Shown here: positions 59,540 through 64,000 of the stretch, one piece after another
How positions within the stretch are numbered: the first letter of the stretch is position 1
How the letters are laid out: every line of letters starts with the position of its first letter
Assembly: GCA_964034945.1 (NCBI GenBank)
Contig: OZ035963.1
Span: forward strand, 45,395,332-45,459,331
Source: Chrysopilus asiliformis
Lineage: Eukaryota; Arthropoda; Insecta; Diptera; Rhagionidae
Length of the DNA: 64,000 nt
Direction: 5' to 3'
Position numbers and translations under genes: made by a program
The notes under the pieces: generated by a model
Database searches by the model: none
Seen by the model: the letters and a program-made list of their open reading frames with translations, nothing else
Told to the model about the DNA's origin: nothing

Positions 59540-60030
59540 CTCCTTCTGTAACTTTCTTGCCTCAGATATATTGGTTAGGATATCGCTTAGTATTGGACAT
59601 ACTCCTAAATAATGAAAGATGTCTTCTTTTACATTAAGGTTGCACATCCTTTCAGATTCCGTTCTCCATTTTTTTATCATTTAGGTCTAACATCCCACAC
59701 CTCGTTTTCATGATAGTTCCGATCTTCATAATATCTCTCTCTTGCATTACATATGAGAATCCATTTACATATTGCAGCTCATTAAAGAAGTCATGAGTTG
59801 TAGTTACTCTTGCTTTTTCTAATGCCATGCTTCTTATACGATTTGCTTCACATTCCAGAATTTTAATACACATTCTCTTATAATCTTTTACACAGCGATC
59901 TTGACCCCACTAAATAACATACCTATCACACCCAATTTTTAGATTTTTCGCGGATCCTATATTCTTTTCTGCGATTTTTGCTTCAAAAACCACTGGAAGT
60001 CTGTTATCCTCCATGGAATATCGTATCCTT
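59540..60030 (-). pseudogene. Non-LTR retrotransposon 3' end fragment
   Basis: On the minus strand, MEDNRLPVVFEAKIAEKN (near 60015-59960) is followed by a 73-codon frame (59873-59652) ending MLDLNDKKMENG. After a frameshift, CNLNVKEDIFHYLGVCPILSD (near 59650-59580) completes the C-x(n)-H-x4-C zinc-finger tail typical of the region after reverse transcriptase in R1/jockey-like LINEs. Stops and frameshifts show it is inactive. The reverse transcriptase itself is not in the window. Confidence 0.6.
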
Positions 60031-60299
60031 CAAATATATTTAAGCATATACCTTAGTATGTATTCAAAATAAATTCGGAGATACTCGTGTAAAGATGTAG
60101 TAAAAGACAAAAATGTAGAAAAAAAATTCAGAATACTGAAAAACGCGTGGTTTTGGAGTAAATAACAAAAAACGAAATTGCGATTTTTAAAAAGCCGCCA
60201 TTTTGATTACTTCCGATTAACGGAGTTCCACCAAAAGGAATGTCTCATTCCAGAACCAAACATGCCTGTAAAACGTCATGGCCTTAGCTCTATTAGTTA

Positions 60300-60735
60300 T
60301 GCAGCGGTCACACGACGCTGTTTTGCCAGCCGTTCCAACAGCACCGTGTGAACCCTAGTGCGTTGATACTATCAGCAGCAGCGTGATGATTTTAGCAGCG
60401 CTGGTGAATTAGAGACCGTTCTACTTTTCCAGCACTACTAGGGATCACGTGACCCTGTCGCATGGTTTCTGAGCAGTCAAAAGTCTGATAAGTGGTAAAG
60501 TTTGTTTATTGTAACTTGTTATTTTCCGTTTATTTATTTAAATTTGTATGTAACGTTTATTATTTAAAAAATCTCCCAGATTCAAATGTCAAACCACTGT
60601 TTTTGCTACTTGCCAGCGCTACTAAAGTAGAAATCGTGTGAACCTTCTCAGTATGATGGCTGCTGTTGCTACTTGCCAGCGCTACTAACCAACAGCAGCC
60701 AGCGGCTGGCAAAACAGCGTCGTGGGACCGCGGCA
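60300..60735. mobile_element. 436 bp MITE, ends TGC(A/C)GCGGTC, TTA TSD
   Basis: tgcagcggtcacacgacgct and the inverse of the right end (tgccgcggtcccacgacgct) match through gttttgccagccg; TTA flanks both sides (60297-60299, 60736-60738). Internal gctacttgccagcgctacta phrases repeat twice near 60605 and 60669. Confidence 0.8.
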
Positions 60736-60751
60736 TTATTGAGAAATCTTA

Positions 60752-61317
60752 TAGGTCAACCACAATGAAGGCGGCAAGCGGCAGCGGCGACGGCGGGCGG
60801 CATGGCGCCGCCACACATACCGCCGAACCAGCTACAATGATAGCGGCAGCGGCACCATGATAGCGGCATGCCTCTGACAAAATTGAAACATCAAAACTTA
60901 TTTAATTCGTCCGCTACTTCACTCCATTTATTTTCCTTGATTTTATATCCTTATATTGAGGATGGGCCAAATCGTAGAGCATTGGATTTCCTTTCACGAA
61001 CTCGATTAATTTTTTCTCCGTTGTCGGCATCTTGGGAAATCAAAACGTCAAAAAAACTGCATAGAATGTGGCGCCGAATGTGGTGGTTGTCACTAAACAA
61101 CGAAGAAAAATCGTCATAGAATGTGGCGCCGAATGTGGTGGTTTTCAGAAAACATTTTGGGCGGCGGCGGCAAGTTTGACTTTGATTCAAACTCGGCGGC
61201 GACGGAAAAAGTGCGCTGCCGTTGCCGCTGTATTGTAGCAGCTCTAGTTGCGCTACGTAAGTGCAAAAAAAATGCCGCCCGCCGCTGCCGCTTGCCGCCC
61301 CAATTGTGGTTGAACCA
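60752..61317. mobile_element. 566 bp GC-rich MITE, TTA TSD
   Basis: taggtcaaccacaatgaagg faces the inverse of tggttgaacca; GC-rich subterminal arms (ggcggcaagcggcagcggcg) match in inverse orientation. TTA flanks both sides (60749-60751, 61318-61320). A phrase atagaatgtggcgccgaatg occurs twice (near 61060 and 61117). G+C here is far above the surroundings. Confidence 0.8.
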
Positions 61318-61875
61318 TTATTCACAGACAGACTGACAAACAGTCAGAAAGACATTTTTGTAATAATGCTGTAATCGACTCAGGAGCAGTGTTGGGGCCA
61401 GATAATTATTTTTTTATCTAGATAAAGATAAAGATAAATGCTCGTAATGTTTATCTAGATAAGATAATAGATAATGAAAATATGAAAGATAATAGATAAG
61501 ATAAGATAAAAAGCCAAATTATCTAGATAATTTTTAGATAAATATTTATTTTGACATTGCACAAAATTCAAAATTACGTACTAAAAAAATAGCACAAAAT
61601 TTTTTGCTTTTTTTGATTTCCAATTTAAATATAATAAGAAACGAAATAATAATAAAAGAAAACGGATAAGAAACGTTATCGTAACGTAACGAAATAACGA
61701 AATGATTTTCGGGCTTTTTCTTCAAAATTACGTTATAATGAACGTTATAGAAATTCAATTCCGTTACCATAACGAAAAACGAAAAAAATATTACGTTTTT
61801 TCGTTGTTTATTAGTATTTCCTTGTTTTGTTCAGTATTATTTTTTGTGAAATTTCCCACAAAAGTTCATCAAGTA

Positions 61876-62810
61876 AAGGGTGGTTAAATTTTAAGGGCCG
61901 ATGTTGAATGTGAACCACACCTAAACGTCAAGTTTTTTTCTGCATTTCATTTGACATTTCTGAATTTCAGACTAACTCAATTTGAACCATGGAAAGATAC
62001 ACAATCGAGCAACGCGTTAAAGTTATTCAGGCTTATTATGAAAATGGGCGTTCAAATCAAAATGCATATCGTGCACTTCGTGATTTTTTCGGTCAATTTA
62101 ATCGTCCAAATGTGCGTACAATCGGAAAAATCGTGCAAAAATTTGAGCAAACCGGGTCTGTAGGAGATGTGAAAACACCAGTGCATGCTCGTACAGCTCG
62201 TACTGCAGAAAATATTGCTGCTGTTCGCGATAGTGTGGCTGAAGAGCCGTCCACCTCAACTCGTCGTCGTGCCCAACAATTGCACCTCCCACGCTCGTCG
62301 TTGATGAACATTATGCATAAAGACTTGCATTTACACGCTTAGAAGGTGCAATTGACTCAACAACTAAAGCCTCTTGACCATTTCAAGCGTCGTCAATGGT
62401 CAGAATGGTGGCAAGAAATGGCAACAGTGGATGATCAATTTTCGAAGAAAATCATCTTCAGTGATGAGGCACATTTTCACCTCAGTGGATTCGTCAATAA
62501 GCAGAACAGCCGCATTTGGGCGAATGATAATCCAAGAGTGATTGTCGAAAAATCAATGCACCCACAAAGAGTGACTGTTTGGTGCGGTTTATGGGCTGGC
62601 GGCATCATCGGCACGATATGCATTTTGATTTGAACGCCCATTTTCATAATAAGCCTGAATAACTTTAACGCGTTGCTCGATTGTGTATCTTTCCATGGTT
62701 CAAATTGAGTTAGTCTGAAATTGAGAAATGTCAAATGAAATGCAGAAAAAAACTTGACGTTTAGGTGTGGTTCACATTCAACATCGGGCCTTAAAATTTA
62801 ACCACCCTTT
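61876..62810 (+). mobile_element. 'Snap-back' Tc1/mariner-like element with about 199 bp inverted repeats, TA TSD
   Basis: TA flanks both ends (61874-61875, 62811-62812). The right 200 bp (62611-62810) is an inverse copy of the left 199 bp (61876-62074), including the 5' leader and the first 29 codons of the transposase. The original 3' part of the element is missing. Confidence 0.88.
61989..62633 (+). pseudogene. Truncated Tc1/mariner-like transposase
   Basis: Starts MERYTIEQRVKVIQAYYENG, an N-terminal helix-turn-helix seen in many insect Tc1/mariner-type transposases. A TAG at 62341-62343 interrupts the frame after LHLHA. It then continues KVQLTQQLKPLDHFKRRQW, FSDEAHFHLSGF (first catalytic Asp near 62463) and VTVWCGLWAGGIIG, where the original sequence ends abruptly at the inverted 5' copy. 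The second and third catalytic residues are lost, so it is inactive. Confidence 0.87.
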
Positions 62811-64000
62811 ATAACCCCACAGACATAAAATATAATCAAAAATATTGGAGTAGTGTTTTTAATCGTATTTTGATTCTAAATCGGATTTTGTTTTGGCCAG
62901 ATTCACTCTATTTCTGGAGATACAAAAATGGAAATCTTCTAAGCAAGTTTTTTGGTAGCGAAAAGATTTTCTTTTTAGTAACTCCAGAAGTAGAGCGAAA
63001 TTCTATAAAAAAAAATTCTATATCTTTGATATCAAAATCACGCTTTTGTGGAGACAGTTTTTTTAATGAACAAAACTTTTGTGTGATTTTTTGTCTTTTG
63101 CATTTTTTATTGATTTTTTAACTTAATAATCACATTTTTTTCCGTTTTTATTTGTATTTTCTTTTTGCTGAGTTTTATTATTTGTTATACAATTTATTTT
63201 TATGGAAACTGAACTGAATTACTTTGTGATAAACTATTATTACAGTGCGTTTTTTTTGTTTTCAGTTTCAATACAATGTGTAACGGAATAATAACATTAT
63301 AACGTAACGAAATTAAGTTTTTTATCGATACAAAACGAAATAACGTCACGAAATATAAGTTTAATTTTGCTACGTAAGGAAATTTATAACGTTATGATTT
63401 TTTATTTCGTTCATAGCCCGGTTTACACTTGGCAACAGTTACTGGCAGAACTTTTTTTTATGGACAAGAGAAGAGAGGCGAGGGAACGAGTGACACTTCG
63501 CTTCCTTAAAAAAAAGTTTTTAGGTTTTCAAAAGTATGCAGAAAACAATTTCGTTTCAGCATTTTTTCAGATTTAATTTTTTGATTTTCGGTGGTAACGA
63601 TTATCTCTAGATAAATGGGATTTTCCTTTATCTAGATAAGATAAAGATAACTTTTTTGGGGTGTTATCTAGATAAGATAAAGATAACTTTTTTTTTATCT
63701 AGATGATTATCTAGATAATTATTATCTAGATAACCCCAACACTGCTCAGGAATGGTCGGGAAATGTTTTGTAGGCAAAATTAAGAAGCGGAAATTTTTCT
63801 TGAATACAATACTTTATTATACTTCGTATAAGAAAATAAAAATATTCACTGAGGCCAATATTTCAAGTTGCATAGACAGCATGTGGCCGCAGTTCAATCA
63901 ACCCCCTGCAACATTGGGTCGGATCACTAAAAACGAAACCCAAGAAGAGCGAAGAAGTAGGTTGTAAGGCTGCCGGACAGGTATGTATTTAAAGTGTGAA

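Larger units (their letters stand above)
61387..63744. mobile_element. hAT element, 2.36 kb, containing a Tc1/mariner insertion
   Basis: Ends cagtgttggggcca and (inverse) ccccaacactg. 8 bp flanks ctcaggag (61379-61386) and ctcaggaa (63745-63752) match at seven positions. Subterminal atctagataa palindromes are dense at both ends. No hAT transposase frame survives; the inner flanks contain aacgttatcgtaacgtaacg-type repeats. It lies in an R2 copy whose intact form is seen elsewhere. Confidence 0.85.
60060..63840 (+). repeat. R2 repeat copy broken by three insertions
   Basis: R2 pieces appear in order: up to ctctattag (60296), then ttgagaaatc (60739-60748), then ttcacagacagactgac (61319 onward) to tcaggag, then ctcaggaatggtcgggaaat (63745) to tatacttcgtataagaaaat. 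The gaps are two TTA-flanked MITEs and a hAT element. The final 63841-64000 shows nothing recognisable. Confidence 0.68.

Noticed and set aside
62477..62734. 85-codon minus-strand frame
   Set aside because: It is the inverted copy of the element's 5' end read through into antisense transposase.

Overview
The window is about 64 kb of AT-rich eukaryotic DNA. GT-AG introns, irritans-type mariner, BEL/Pao, jockey-like LINE, Penelope-like, hAT, Tigger/pogo and piggyBac-like elements point to an insect, plausibly a dipteran; the species cannot be told from the sequence.

One host gene is visible, on the minus strand, occupying positions 22317 down to the left edge. Its first coding exon (22317-18732) carries four C2H2 and one C2HC finger modules. 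A consensus donor at 18731 and a consensus acceptor at 5840 are phase-compatible. They join this exon to a second, completely open exon (5839 to <1, 1946 codons) that is Lys/Ser/Glu-rich and has five AT-hook motifs. The joined product is at least about 3,139 residues and its 3' end lies outside the window. It is most likely a nuclear chromatin or transcription factor. The 12.9 kb intron between the exons is filled with transposable elements.

Intron (5840-18731): a repeat family (called R1 here), including a three-unit 544 bp tandem array and one copy split by a hAT element with an 8 bp target duplication; a copy of a second family (R2); a 747 bp inverted-repeat element; and a jockey-like LINE pseudogene broken by a hAT MITE, a 397 bp MITE and a Tigger-like MITE.

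Upstream of the gene (22318-64000) I found no further host protein gene. From left to right there are: diffuse repeats (22-28 kb); R1 and R2 copies, a piggyBac-like palindrome and a solo LTR (28-33 kb); a decayed Tigger element containing a near-perfect hairpin (33.5-34.7 kb); a young non-autonomous BEL/Pao retrotransposon with 1,673 bp LTRs, each holding a 46 bp minisatellite (37.1-42.8 kb); MITEs, a mariner relic and a Penelope-like fragment (43.7-47.2 kb); a nearly full-length irritans mariner killed by a frameshift (49.0-50.3 kb); a tandem segmental duplication distinguished by one piggyBac-like MITE insertion (54.4-56.8 kb); and a stack of nested elements (58-63.8 kb) that ends in a hAT element containing a 'snap-back' Tc1/mariner derivative.

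All coordinates were read by eye. Element classes rest on terminal repeats, target-site duplications and motifs in the sequence, not on database searches.
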